NCBI RefSeq assembly: GCF_030284385.1
Contig: NZ_CP127221.1
Span: 1-64,000, forward strand
Origin: Altererythrobacter rubellus
GTDB taxonomy: Bacteria > Pseudomonadota > Alphaproteobacteria > Sphingomonadales > Sphingomonadaceae
DNA: 64,000 bases
Reading direction: 5' to 3'
The notes beneath the pieces were generated by a model, which saw only the letters and a list, made by a program, of their open reading frames with translations, was not told the DNA's origin and ran no database searches. Position numbers and translations under genes: made by a program. This document shows positions 16,972 through 25,819 of this stretch, one piece after another; position 1 is the stretch's first letter; every line of letters starts with the position of its first letter.

Positions 16972-19067
16972 ATCCGCTCCGCCTGCGCGACCGAATCGCT
17001 CGCGCGCAAAGCACTGAGAATACGCGTCAAATGCGCCAGATCCTGCACCTCGCTGTCGATCTCATACGTGGTGAACGGGTGGTCGGTCTCAACCTGCTCC
17101 AGCATTTTCACATTCACGTGGTTCTGCGCAAATATGCCCGCCATCTCCGCCAGCGTGCCCGGCCTGTCATACAGCGTTACGCGCAAGCGGCCCACGGCGC
17201 CTTGCGAGCGCGACCCCCAGGATAGGTCGAGCCAGTTGGAATCCTCGCCGTTCGCCAATTCAAAGCAGCCAATGGCGTGCACTTCCACCGCTTCGCCTTT
17301 CTTGCGCAAGCCCACGATCCTGTCCCCCGGCACAGGGTGGCAGCAATCGGCCAATTGGAACCCCACACCAGGCGTAAGGCCGCGAATGGAGATCGCGTGC
17401 TCGCGGCGGGTCCAGTCGTCATCTTCGTCGATATCCGCCGTGCATCCGGGAACCAGCGCTTCCATCACTTCGCGATCGGACAGCTTGGCCGCGCCGATGG
17501 CGAACATCATGTCCTCCTCATCCATCAGTTCGAGCCGCTCGACCGCCAGTTTTCGCGCCTTCTTGCCGATACGCGCGGGCACTTTCGTTGCGATCTCGTC
17601 GAACAGTTTCGCGCCAATCTCTGCGATCTCGGCGCGCTCTTTCAGTCGCAAGGCGCGGCGAATGGCGGCGCGTGCCTTGCCGGTGACGACAAAGCCCAGC
17701 CAGGACAATTGCGGCTCGGCTTCCTTGCCTTTGATGATCTCAACCACGTCGCCGTTTTGCAGCTGTGTGCGCAGCGGCATATGGCGGCCGTTGATCTTTG
17801 CGCCAACCGCTTGCGCACCCAGATCGGTATGCACGGCAAAGGCGAAATCGATTGGCGAGGCACCCTTGGGTAGCTGGAACAGCCCGCCCTTGGGTGTGAA
17901 GGCAAAGATGCGGTCCTGATAGATCGCCATGCGCGTATGCTCGAGCAGCTCGTCCGCATCGTGGCTCGCATCGACGATTTCGATCAGGTCGCGCAGCCAG
18001 CTCACCTGTCCGTCGGCCTTGTCGTGTTGCTTGTATGCCCAATGCGCGGCCAGCCCGAACTCGTTGCGGCTGTGCATCTCGCGCGTGCGGATCTGCACCT
18101 CTACGCGCATCGAGTTTTCATACATCAACGAGCTGTGCAGCGACATGTAGCTGTTTGATTTGGGCGTCGAGATGTAATCCTTGAACTTGCCGGGCAGAAA
18201 TTGCCACGTGGTGTGCAGCGCACCCAAAGCGGCGTAGCAATCGGCTTCATTGTTGCAGATGACACGGAAGGCCATGATATCTGTGACCTGTTCGAACGAC
18301 ACATGCCGCTCGGCCATCTTTTTCCAGATCGAATAGGGATGCTTTTCCCGGCCCGATATTTCGACAGCAAGCCCGGCTTCGGCCAGCCTTTGCTTGATCT
18401 TGAGCGCAATCGCATCGACCTGTCCGCCATCCTTGCTGCGCAATTCTGCAAGCTTGTCTGTGATGGTCTTGTAAGCTTCAGGCTCGAGCTGCTCGAAGGC
18501 AAGCAGCTGCATCTCGCGCATATATTCATACATGCCCACACGCTCTGCCAACGGGGCGTAGATATCCATCGTCTCACGCGCGATCCGTTGGCGTTTTTCA
18601 GAGCTTTTGATGAAATGCAGCGTGCGCATGTTGTGCAATCGGTCTGCCAGCTTGACGAGCAGGACGCGGATGTCCTCTGACATGGCGAGCAGGAACTTGC
18701 GTAGGTTTTCTGCCGCAAGCTCATTCTCCGGCATCTGCTCGATCTTGGACAGCTTGGTCACACCATCGACTAGCCGCGCTACGTCAGTCCCGAAATTGGC
18801 TTCGATGTCATCAATTGTGGCGAGCGTGTCTTCAACTGTGTCATGCAGCAGCGCGGTGATGATGGTCTGCTGATCAAGTTTCAGGTCAGTCATCAAGCCA
18901 GCGACTTCGACCGGATGGCTGAAATAGGGATCACCGCTGGCGCGCTTTTGGCTGCCATGCTTCTGCACGGTGTAGACATACGCGCGGTTGAGCGCCGCTT
19001 CATCGGCGTCAGGGTCATAATCCAGGACCCGTTCAACAAGTTCGTACTGGCGTAGCATTGCGCCCAT
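16968..19067 (-). CDS. rel: Bifunctional (p)ppGpp synthetase/hydrolase (RelA/SpoT homologue)
   Basis: 699 residues, full-length RSH enzyme that makes and degrades the stringent-response alarmone. The HD hydrolase domain is intact (PYFSHPVEVAGL, TALLHDTVEDT), followed by the synthetase domain (GREKHPYSIWKKM, KDYISTPKSNSYMSLHS, VEVQIRTREMHSRNEFGLAAHWAY), a TGS domain (IFAFTPKGGLFQLPKGASPI) and a C-terminal ACT domain (VTLYDRPGTLAEMAGIFAQN). Both catalytic sites look functional. The second ATG at 19058 (MLRQYELVERV) is as likely a start as 19067. Alphaproteobacteria usually have this single long RSH. Confidence 0.95.
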   Translation of the reverse strand: MGAMLRQYELVERVLDYDPDADEAALNRAYVYTVQKHGSQKRASGDPYFSHPVEVAGLMTDLKLDQQTIITALLHDTVEDTLATIDDIEANFGTDVARLVDGVTKLSKIEQMPENELAAENLRKFLLAMSEDIRVLLVKLADRLHNMRTLHFIKSSEKRQRIARETMDIYAPLAERVGMYEYMREMQLLAFEQLEPEAYKTITDKLAELRSKDGGQVDAIALKIKQRLAEAGLAVEISGREKHPYSIWKKMAERHVSFEQVTDIMAFRVICNNEADCYAALGALHTTWQFLPGKFKDYISTPKSNSYMSLHSSLMYENSMRVEVQIRTREMHSRNEFGLAAHWAYKQHDKADGQVSWLRDLIEIVDASHDADELLEHTRMAIYQDRIFAFTPKGGLFQLPKGASPIDFAFAVHTDLGAQAVGAKINGRHMPLRTQLQNGDVVEIIKGKEAEPQLSWLGFVVTGKARAAIRRALRLKERAEIAEIGAKLFDEIATKVPARIGKKARKLAVERLELMDEEDMMFAIGAAKLSDREVMEALVPGCTADIDEDDDWTRREHAISIRGLTPGVGFQLADCCHPVPGDRIVGLRKKGEAVEVHAIGCFELANGEDSNWLDLSWGSRSQGAVGRLRVTLYDRPGTLAEMAGIFAQNHVNVKMLEQVETDHPFTTYEIDSEVQDLAHLTRILSALRASDSVAQAERI

Positions 19068-19193
19068 AGATGTGCGGTGCAGCGCGACTTATTGCAATGC
19101 AAAATATCGCTGGCGCTAAAACGAAAACTCAATCTGGACTTTTACAGTCATGAAGATAATGTGAGCGTTAACAACTTTTGGAAAGGGCCACAT

Positions 19194-20108
19194 ATGCCGC
19201 TAAAATCAGGATTGATCGCTGCAACCTTGGGTGGCGCACTGGCTATGGGAACTATTACCAGCTCGCTGTCCGCTCAGGACGAAGCCGCGGGTACCGCGCA
19301 ATCTCAGCGAACTCTTCTAATGTCTGATGAATTCAACGGCGAAGTGCTCGACCGAGAATTGTGGACTGTGGTCGGCCCTGAAATCTGGTTCAACAACGAG
19401 CAGCAAGTTTACATCGATGACCCTGCAGTATTGAGTATTGTTACTGGCATTGCAGGGGCAGACGACGGCGCCTTGATGCTACGCCCGCTGTTTCAACCAG
19501 GCATCGATCCCAACACAGAACGCAAAGCCGACTTCGTTTCCGCACGGATCCACAGCAAGGGCAAGTTCGACTTCACCCATGGTCGCGCAGAAGCGCGCAT
19601 CAAACTACCGGACGCCGAAGGTGTTTGGCCGGCATGGTGGCTGCTGGGTAATGGCCAATGGCCCACGACCGGTGAGATCGACATCATGGAATATGTCGGG
19701 GAGAAGGACTGGATTGGCGTAGCCATGCACGGGACTAATTACTCTGGTGAGACGCCGTTTGTGAACAAGTCCTATTTTCCTGAGGGAACCGATGCGACCG
19801 ACTGGCACACTTATGCCGTCGAATGGACAGACGACGTGATTACTTTCGAAGTTGATGGAAAGCTGATCTATAGGGCCACGCGTTCTATGGTCGCTCACTA
19901 TGGCAAATGGCGCTTCGACACGCCGCAGCACTTGATTCTGAACTTTGCCGTTGGCGGTATTTACCCGTTCAAAACCAACGGATTGACCGAGCCATATGTG
20001 GGCGTGCCAGCAGAAACGGTCGATAAGATCAAGACGGGCGAGATCGCTATGCTGGTCGACTGGGTCCGCGTCTATGCGCCCGAAGGAACCGCTGAAGCGG
20101 AGAAGTAG
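19194..20108 (+). CDS. Glycoside hydrolase family 16 (secreted beta-glucanase-like)
   Basis: 304 residues from the ATG at 19194, which begins a signal peptide (LIAATLGGALAMG, cleavage near LSAQ). The GH16 domain carries the catalytic signature GEIDIMEYVG (E-I-D-I-M-E) around residues 158-167, preceded by GVWPAWWLLG, and later WHTYAVEWTDDVITFEVDG. These are typical of laminarinase-type beta-1,3-glucanases, which cut algal or fungal beta-glucans. Retaining mechanism expected. The upstream in-frame extension to 19077 lacks a signal peptide and is rejected. Consistent with a marine lifestyle, an inference. Confidence 0.92.
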   Translation: MPLKSGLIAATLGGALAMGTITSSLSAQDEAAGTAQSQRTLLMSDEFNGEVLDRELWTVVGPEIWFNNEQQVYIDDPAVLSIVTGIAGADDGALMLRPLFQPGIDPNTERKADFVSARIHSKGKFDFTHGRAEARIKLPDAEGVWPAWWLLGNGQWPTTGEIDIMEYVGEKDWIGVAMHGTNYSGETPFVNKSYFPEGTDATDWHTYAVEWTDDVITFEVDGKLIYRATRSMVAHYGKWRFDTPQHLILNFAVGGIYPFKTNGLTEPYVGVPAETVDKIKTGEIAMLVDWVRVYAPEGTAEAEK

Positions 20109-20966
20109 TCAACTCCACACCGCTTCAGGTGGCAAGCTCATCAGGATCGCATCGATATTGCCGCCGGTTTTCAGACCAAACAGTGTGCCCCGGTCATAGA
20201 CCAGGTTAAACTCGGCATAGCGACCGCGCCATGCAAGCTGCGTCTGCTTGTCATCCGAAGTAAAACCGCTGCCCATCCGGCGGCGAACCAGCTGCGGAAA
20301 GATATCGAGAAACGTTTTGCCGACGTCCTGCGTAAATGCCAAATGGCGTGCAAAACCCGCATCGTCCTCGCACTCAAGATGATCGTAAAAGATGCCTCCT
20401 ACCCCGCGATGCACGCCGCGATGCGGGATATAGAAATACTCGTCCGCCCATTTCTTGAACCGCTCGTAATAGGTCGGGTTATGCGCCATGCAGGCCGCGC
20501 GGAAACGCGCGTGAAAGTCTGACGTATCTTCCTCATAAGGGATCGGCGGGTTCAAATCCGCTCCACCACCGAACCAGGCCGACTGGGTCGTCAGGAAGCG
20601 CGTGTTCATATGTACCGCTGGCACATGCGGGTTCGCCATATGCGCAACCAGGCTTATCCCTGTTGCGGTAAAGCCGGGGTTTTCCGCCGATGCCCCGTTC
20701 ATCGTTGCGGCGAATTCAGGTGCGAAACTGCCTTTGACGGTCGAGACATTAACCCCGACCTTCTCGAACACTTTGCCCTTCATCAAGCCCTGAACACCGC
20801 CGCCAGGATCCGGATTGCCTACCTCTTCGCGCTGCCATGGCGTGTATTCAAAGCTGGCATCTGAGCCTGCTTCGCGCTCAATGGCCTCAAATTCTGCGCA
20901 GATTTGATCTCGCAAGCTTTCGAACCATTGTTTCGCTTGCGCGGTTTGTGCAGTCCAATCGGTCAT
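20109..20966 (-). CDS. hemF: Aerobic coproporphyrinogen III oxidase HemF
   Basis: 285 residues from the ATG at 20966. Oxygen-dependent decarboxylation of coproporphyrinogen III in heme synthesis. Family motifs: WFGGGADLNPPIPYEED, CMAHNPTYYERFKKWADEYF, HRGVHRGVGGIFYDHLE, and FNLVYDRGTLFGLKTGGNI near the C-terminus. The frame extends to 21077, but that leader is atypical and overlaps the divergent pdeM promoter. The gene ends next to the GH16 stop, convergently. Confidence 0.95.
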   Translation of the reverse strand: MTDWTAQTAQAKQWFESLRDQICAEFEAIEREAGSDASFEYTPWQREEVGNPDPGGGVQGLMKGKVFEKVGVNVSTVKGSFAPEFAATMNGASAENPGFTATGISLVAHMANPHVPAVHMNTRFLTTQSAWFGGGADLNPPIPYEEDTSDFHARFRAACMAHNPTYYERFKKWADEYFYIPHRGVHRGVGGIFYDHLECEDDAGFARHLAFTQDVGKTFLDIFPQLVRRRMGSGFTSDDKQTQLAWRGRYAEFNLVYDRGTLFGLKTGGNIDAILMSLPPEAVWS

Positions 20967-21081
20967 GAAATTCCCTCGGTTTGGTTCGCCGCCCCTATCC
21001 TGCACGGTACGGCTTGGTCTTTGATCAACATCAACCAACTGCGCACTTGCCAAACCATGGAAGGCACGGCAAGTCAAAGTA

Positions 21082-21774
21082 ATGGTTCCCGTTTCGTTCG
21101 CACATCAGGAAATGCTGCTGGTCGATGGCCGCGCGCTCTACTGGCCGCGCGAACAAGCTTTGCTGGTGGCCGACCTGCATCTGGAAAAGGCGAGCTGGTA
21201 TGCGGGCCATGGTCAGATGCTGCCGCCCTATGACAGCCGCGAAACGCTGGAGCGGTTGGCCGACGCGGTCAAGCAAACCGGTGCGCGGCGCGTGATCACG
21301 CTGGGTGACAATTTCCACGATGGCGAAGGCACTTCGCGACTTGATCCTTTTGCGGCAGGCATGCTGGAGGGGCTGACCCGCGCGCTCGACTGGGTCTGGA
21401 TCACCGGTAATCATGACGAGCACATGCATCGTTCTTTCGGCGGCGAGCTTGCAGACGAGCTTGAAATCAGCGGGATAGTGCTGCGCCACATCGCCAAGGC
21501 AGGAGAGATCCGGCCTGAGCTGTCTGGGCACTTCCACCCCAAGGTGCGCGTCAAAGTGCGCGATCGCCATATCAGCCGGGTTTGCGGCGTGTTGAGCCGC
21601 AATGCGAATAGCGGCGACCGGATGATCTTGCCCGCGTTTGGCGCCCTGACCGGCGGAATGGATGCCGGCGCTCCCGAAATTCGCGCCGCGCTGAGCCCCG
21701 CGAGCAGCATCGACGCCGTGCTCGCAGCCAAGGGCAGACTGGTGCAACTGCCGCTGTGGCGCGAAGCTGCGTAA
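21082..21774 (+). CDS. pdeM: Ligase-associated DNA-damage-response endonuclease PdeM
   Basis: 230-residue calcineurin-like metallophosphoesterase. Metal motifs in order: DLHLEKASW, GDNFHD, GNHDE and GHFHP, with the SRETLERLADAV helix typical of PdeM. In many bacteria this gene accompanies an Lhr-family helicase and an ATP-dependent ligase; neither is adjacent here. It lies upstream of infC on the same strand with a 74-bp gap. Confidence 0.88.
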   Translation: MVPVSFAHQEMLLVDGRALYWPREQALLVADLHLEKASWYAGHGQMLPPYDSRETLERLADAVKQTGARRVITLGDNFHDGEGTSRLDPFAAGMLEGLTRALDWVWITGNHDEHMHRSFGGELADELEISGIVLRHIAKAGEIRPELSGHFHPKVRVKVRDRHISRVCGVLSRNANSGDRMILPAFGALTGGMDAGAPEIRAALSPASSIDAVLAAKGRLVQLPLWREAA

Positions 21775-21848
21775 CCCCTAGCCTTCGCCGCACATTACCC
21801 CTACATAGCCAGCCAACAACAGAATCAGGCTGTAACAGGAGAACACAC

Positions 21849-22391
21849 ATAGCCCGTCCACCTCGGCGTTCGATGGCCCCGCCCGTTAAAAGCGGCCCTC
21901 GCTTCGATACTTTCATCCAGTCCGAAAAAGTGCGCGTGATCGACCATGAGGGGGAGAACCTCGGCGTCATGTACACGCGCGAAGCCATGGAGCAAGCCAA
22001 CGGGCTTGGGCTCAACCTGGTAGAGGTTTCTCCGAATGCGGACCCGCCGGTGGCAAAGTTCCTCGACGTTGGCAAATACCGCTACGAAGCGCAGAAGAAA
22101 GCTAACGCAGCCCGCAAAACGCAAAAGACGCAGGACATCAAAGAGATCAAGATGCGTCCCAACATCGACACGCATGATTATGACGTGAAGATGCGCAGTG
22201 TGAACAAGTTCATCGAACAGGGTGACAAGGTGAAAGTTACCTTGCGTTTCCGTGGCCGCGAAATGGCGCACCAGGAATTGGGCATGGACCTGCTCAAGCG
22301 CGTGCAGGACGACGTGGCGGAAATTGCCAAGATCGAAGCCTTTCCGCGCCTTGAAGGCCGGCAGATGCTTATGGTGCTCGCGCCGAAGTAG
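21849..22391 (+). CDS. infC: Translation initiation factor IF-3
   Basis: 180 residues. IF-3 blocks 50S joining and checks the start codon. The N-terminal domain reads SGPRFDTFIQSEKVRVIDHE, then YTREAMEQANGLGLNLVEVS and ADPPVAKFLDVGKYRYE; the C-terminal domain has IKMRPNIDTHDYDVKMR and VKVTLRFRGREMAHQELG. The proposed start is ATA at 21849 with AGGAGA eight bases upstream, giving the N-terminus (M)ARPPRRSMAPPVK. The first ATG (21873) has no Shine-Dalgarno-like sequence. Rare start codons allow IF-3 to repress its own translation, a known feature of infC. Confidence 0.9.
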   Translation: MARPPRRSMAPPVKSGPRFDTFIQSEKVRVIDHEGENLGVMYTREAMEQANGLGLNLVEVSPNADPPVAKFLDVGKYRYEAQKKANAARKTQKTQDIKEIKMRPNIDTHDYDVKMRSVNKFIEQGDKVKVTLRFRGREMAHQELGMDLLKRVQDDVAEIAKIEAFPRLEGRQMLMVLAPK

Positions 22392-22417
22392 ACCATAAAC
22401 CGTACACATGATTGCGA

Positions 22418-22449
22418 AGGGCGTGCTGATCCAGTGCGCCCTTTTCATT
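22418..22449 (+). terminator. Rho-independent terminator after infC
   Basis: Stem AGGGCG (22418-22423) pairs with CGCCCT (22437-22442), followed by TTTCATTT. It sits 26 bases after the infC stop. Confidence 0.65.
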
Positions 22450-22631
22450 TGCCGAGACCTACTTTTGCCCCCGCTGTATTACTTCGACAAAGCACGTGTC
22501 CTTCTCGACGAGCGTCATTGATCGTTCAGACAGTTAGGATATTGTCTAAACAGCAGATTTCTTATCCCCCGGCGGGCACCATGGGTCACTTCGTGCGTTG
22601 CATGCCAAGACATATTCGATCGGAGCCCCTG

Positions 22632-23789
22632 ATGTTCAAATCCCTGATTACCAGCGCGAGTGTGGCAGCACTTGGGTTTTCGGCCGCCTCAGCGCTAGCA
22701 GATTCGACAGAATTCTCAGCCGTTTCGACATCGGTTTCGGTTGCTCCGGTGAACCCCCAGTTTGACATTTTCGCTCCGCAAGAACGCCAAAGCGCTGACC
22801 GGATCGACTACACCGCCTGGAGCGAGGCGATGAATTATCTCGTCTATACGATGGGCCCTTCGATCCGCGAAGCACCTTCACGCGCAGAGGCAACCCTGGG
22901 TTCGAGACTAATCTATGGCCATCAGTCCCGTTACCGACTGGAAGGCAACCGTGTCATGTTCTCATTCTTCAACGATGAACTACGCAACATGGTGGCAGAC
23001 TACCGCCTGGAGTTGGAGCAGCTAGGCAACCAGATCGACATCACAACTCTACCGCGTAACGAGCAGCTGGCCTACTGGCTGAACCTGCACAATGTAGCGG
23101 TAATGGAAAAAATCGCGCAAGAATGGCCCATCCGCCAGCCGCGCGAAATCGAAATCGATGGTATTCCGTTCGACCAGGCCAAATTCATCACCGTGCGCGG
23201 TGTGACAATGAGCCCGCACGACATTCGCCACCAGATTGTTTTTCGCAATTGGGAAAATCCCAAGGTAATCTATGGTTTCTGGCGCGGTGAGATAGGTGGA
23301 CCTTCGCTCCCCAGTGATGCCTTCACGGGGCTAAACGTCTCGCAAGTGCTCGAACGCAACGCCCGCGAATTTGTGAACTCTTTGCGCGGAACGCAGAACC
23401 GCGGCGAGCGACTGCAGATCAGCACGATCTATGACGAAGCGCGACCTTACTTCTTCGTCAATTGGCCCAACGACATCCGATCTCATCTCATTGGTTACGC
23501 CAATGAAGAGGTCAGTGCGCTCATTGCCAAGACTACTGAAACAGAAGCTGTCGTCTATGAAGCTGATATCGCCGATCTGGCCGGCGGCGTTCGCGAGCCT
23601 TCCTATGTTGAAGTAAGCTCTGACGGCGTCGCAAACAGCTTTCGCATTCCCCGTGGCACAGCACGCTTGCTGCGCGAACAGGCGCAACGCGCGGAAAATG
23701 CCCGCGAGCAGAGAGGCCCGCGTACGGGTACTGTGATCTTCAATCCGATCAGCCTTCCCGGGCAAGAAAACAATGGCGAGGTCGACTAA
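22632..23789 (+). CDS. Secreted DUF547 protein
   Basis: 385 residues from the ATG at 22632, which opens a signal peptide (MFKSLITSASVAALGFSAA, cleavage after ALA). A DUF547 domain follows: YTAWSEAMNYLVYTMGPSIR, LPRNEQLAYWLNLHNVAVME, FITVRGVTMSPHDIRHQIVF and YGFWRGEIGGPSLPSDAFTG. The NEQLAYWLNLHN segment is the family hallmark. The domain is uncharacterised; a papain-like fold has been suggested for relatives. The C-terminal tail is rich in Arg/Glu. The 22443-22631 upstream stretch appears non-coding. Confidence 0.85.
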   Translation: MFKSLITSASVAALGFSAASALADSTEFSAVSTSVSVAPVNPQFDIFAPQERQSADRIDYTAWSEAMNYLVYTMGPSIREAPSRAEATLGSRLIYGHQSRYRLEGNRVMFSFFNDELRNMVADYRLELEQLGNQIDITTLPRNEQLAYWLNLHNVAVMEKIAQEWPIRQPREIEIDGIPFDQAKFITVRGVTMSPHDIRHQIVFRNWENPKVIYGFWRGEIGGPSLPSDAFTGLNVSQVLERNAREFVNSLRGTQNRGERLQISTIYDEARPYFFVNWPNDIRSHLIGYANEEVSALIAKTTETEAVVYEADIADLAGGVREPSYVEVSSDGVANSFRIPRGTARLLREQAQRAENAREQRGPRTGTVIFNPISLPGQENNGEVD

Positions 23790-23820
23790 GACCCCCGCCT
23801 GAACCGAAATAGGCTTTCAT

Positions 23821-23857
23821 TGGGCGTGGTCAGCGATGGCCGCGCCCATTTCATTTG
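23821..23857 (+). terminator. Probable terminator after DUF547 gene
   Basis: TGGGCG (23821-23826) and CGCCCA (23843-23848) form the base of a hairpin, with further GG/CC pairs inside, followed by TTTCATTT. Confidence 0.55.
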
Positions 23858-24032
23858 TGGGCAAAGCTCAAACATGTCGCTGCAATACAGGACATGGCAA
23901 TGCTGCCTCACTAGACATTGGTGGGCGTAGGCAGTTTTCTTCTTGCTCACATTTCTTGACGCAGGGCCTGTCAGTGCACTCGCATTGGCAGGCCCAATTC
24001 GCTAGAGCAGGCGCAAGGGGAGGCTGCGCCGC

Positions 24033-25481
24033 ATGACAGCATCAGCGATTGGCCGGATCTTGGGTCCGTTTGCCTTTGCAATCACTGTTTTCATTACACC
24101 GCCTGCAGGCATGCCTGCAGAGGCGTGGCTCGTGGCCGGGCTGGTTGTCTGGATGGCCGCCTGGTGGATGACCGAAGCTGTACCGCTTACAGTCACGGCC
24201 CTGCTGCCATTTGTCATCTTGCCCTTCGGCTCTGTGTCGAGCGCGCGCGATGTCGCCAGCACATACTATTCGCCGATCCTATTTCTGCTGCTGGGCGGTG
24301 CTTTTCTTGCACTCGCGATTGAACGCACCGGCCTTCACAAACGTCTCAGCCTCGCAATCCTGCGCGCAGTCGGCAGTGGCGGCGGGCAAACCCAATTGCT
24401 GCTCGCTTTCATGATTTCCGCGGCGCTATTGTCCATGCTGATATCGAACACGTCCACCACGCTGATCATGATGCCGATGGCGCTGGCGGTTTTGTCAGGA
24501 GGCATGGTCACCCGCGCGCCCACGCAGCCCACCTCACCAGATGCCGCGGCAGTGGTCGACAAAGAGGGTCTATCCGGAGCGCTGCCGATGGGCATTGCCT
24601 TTGCTGCCAGCATTGGCGGGCTTGGTACATTGGTCGGCTCCCCCACCAACGCTATCGCCGTCGGCCTGCTGGACAGCATGATCGGGGCCCAGATCACCTT
24701 TATCGAATGGACGCTGTTCGGCCTGCCAATCGTACTGGTAGGCGTGCCGCTGGCCGCTTTTATCATCGCCAGATTTCAGCGCGTGGCCGAGCACCCTTTC
24801 GACGTGGCGGCAGCGCGCCAAGCGATAGACACACATGCAGCCTGGACCAGCGCGGAAAAACGCCTGATCCCTATCGTAGCGCTTGCCTTCTTGGCGTGGA
24901 TGACGGTTCCCTGGGTTGGACCGCTGTTGCCAGATGGCTCTTGGACCAACGGCACCATTGCGATCATCGCCAGTTTTGCGCTCTTCCTGGTGCCCGATGG
25001 GACAGGGCGGCCGCTGTTGATCTGGAAAGAAGCCGACCGCGCGCCCTGGGCGGTCATCATGATGTTTGGTGGTGGATTGGCGCTTGCTGCGGGCATGCAG
25101 GTATCCGGCCTCGCTACCTGGCTCGCTGAAGCCTTGTTGCCCCTTGAAACCTTGTCGCTAATTGTCGTCGCACTCGCAGTGGTCGCCATGATCGTGGTGA
25201 TCACCGAGTTCGCGAGCAATGTTGCGACCGCAACCGGGATCATCCCGGTTGTAGCTTCTCTTGTTGTCGCCTTGGGAGCAGACCCGTTGCTGCTCGCCAT
25301 GCCAGCCGCGCTCGCCGCCAGCTGGGGCTTTATGCTGCCAGCCGGGACCGGGCCGAACGCAATTGCCTGGTCGACCGGGCGGATCAAGATTGAACGGATG
25401 GTCGGCGCAGGCCTGGTTCTGGATGTCCTCGGCGTATTCCTGATTGTCGGAGTGGTGTGGGGTGTTGCCGCGCTGATCTAG
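24033..25481 (+). CDS. SLC13/DASS-family anion permease
   Basis: 482-residue membrane carrier with about 11-12 hydrophobic spans. The two pseudo-symmetric SNT-type motifs are visible: ISNTSTTLIMMPMALAVLSG in the first half and EFASNVATATGIIPVVASL in the second, each followed by the conserved re-entrant region (GGLGTLVGSPTNAI and SWGFMLPAGTGPNAI). DASS carriers import di- and tricarboxylates, or sulfate, with sodium. The exact substrate is unknown. The next gene is a sulfur amino-acid enzyme, but the 338-bp gap argues against an operon. Confidence 0.9.
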   Translation: MTASAIGRILGPFAFAITVFITPPAGMPAEAWLVAGLVVWMAAWWMTEAVPLTVTALLPFVILPFGSVSSARDVASTYYSPILFLLLGGAFLALAIERTGLHKRLSLAILRAVGSGGGQTQLLLAFMISAALLSMLISNTSTTLIMMPMALAVLSGGMVTRAPTQPTSPDAAAVVDKEGLSGALPMGIAFAASIGGLGTLVGSPTNAIAVGLLDSMIGAQITFIEWTLFGLPIVLVGVPLAAFIIARFQRVAEHPFDVAAARQAIDTHAAWTSAEKRLIPIVALAFLAWMTVPWVGPLLPDGSWTNGTIAIIASFALFLVPDGTGRPLLIWKEADRAPWAVIMMFGGGLALAAGMQVSGLATWLAEALLPLETLSLIVVALAVVAMIVVITEFASNVATATGIIPVVASLVVALGADPLLLAMPAALAASWGFMLPAGTGPNAIAWSTGRIKIERMVGAGLVLDVLGVFLIVGVVWGVAALI

Positions 25482-25819
25482 TCTCCAGCCGTGAACTGGC
25501 TGTACTACAGGCTGTGCGAACTTTTAGAATCGCTGCATGATCGTTCGATGCACAGGATCGATTCACGCGGTAGTCTGTGCGCGTTTAGTCCATCGGTTTT
25601 CTTGCCTTTGGACAGTGCTCCAAGTGTTCCATGCTGTAGGAATTGCACGGTTGAAATCGCGCCTCAAATGGTTGCAAGTGATACCATCTCGCGATAGTTG
25701 ACACTGCATAGAGGCTGGCGGAGGTTAAGCGTTCCTGCGGAGGTTAGGAGCGGGGGCCACGCGCGGCGAACAATTGGCTCCTGCCTTCCTGGGAGCGTTG
25801 TTTAGGAAGGAACCCGCAT
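25482..25819 (+). promoter_or_regulatory. Non-coding leader upstream of the sulfur amino-acid gene
   Basis: No credible gene in this 338-bp gap. The last 110 bases look structured: GCGGAGGTTA occurs twice (25721-25730 and 25739-25748), and a hairpin GCTCC/GGAGC with flanking AAC/GTT pairs spans about 25769-25802. AGGAAGGAA just before the ATG is the ribosome-binding site. A metabolite-responsive leader is plausible, because methionine-cycle genes in alphaproteobacteria often carry SAM- or SAH-binding leaders, but I cannot match it to a known riboswitch class. Confidence 0.35.
25609..25633 (-). repeat. 25-nt dispersed repeat, copy 1
   Basis: The minus strand of this stretch matches 58376-58400 at 24 of 25 positions. 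Both copies lie in intergenic DNA. It is longer than expected by chance in 64 kb. Confidence 0.6.

Noticed and set aside
24002..24262. 86-codon frame antisense to the SLC13 gene
   Set aside because: Low-complexity mirror of membrane-span codons.
25491..25697. 69-codon plus-strand frame in the leader gap
   Set aside because: Cys/Pro-rich, no recognised motif, no Shine-Dalgarno; contains the dispersed repeat, so better seen as non-coding.
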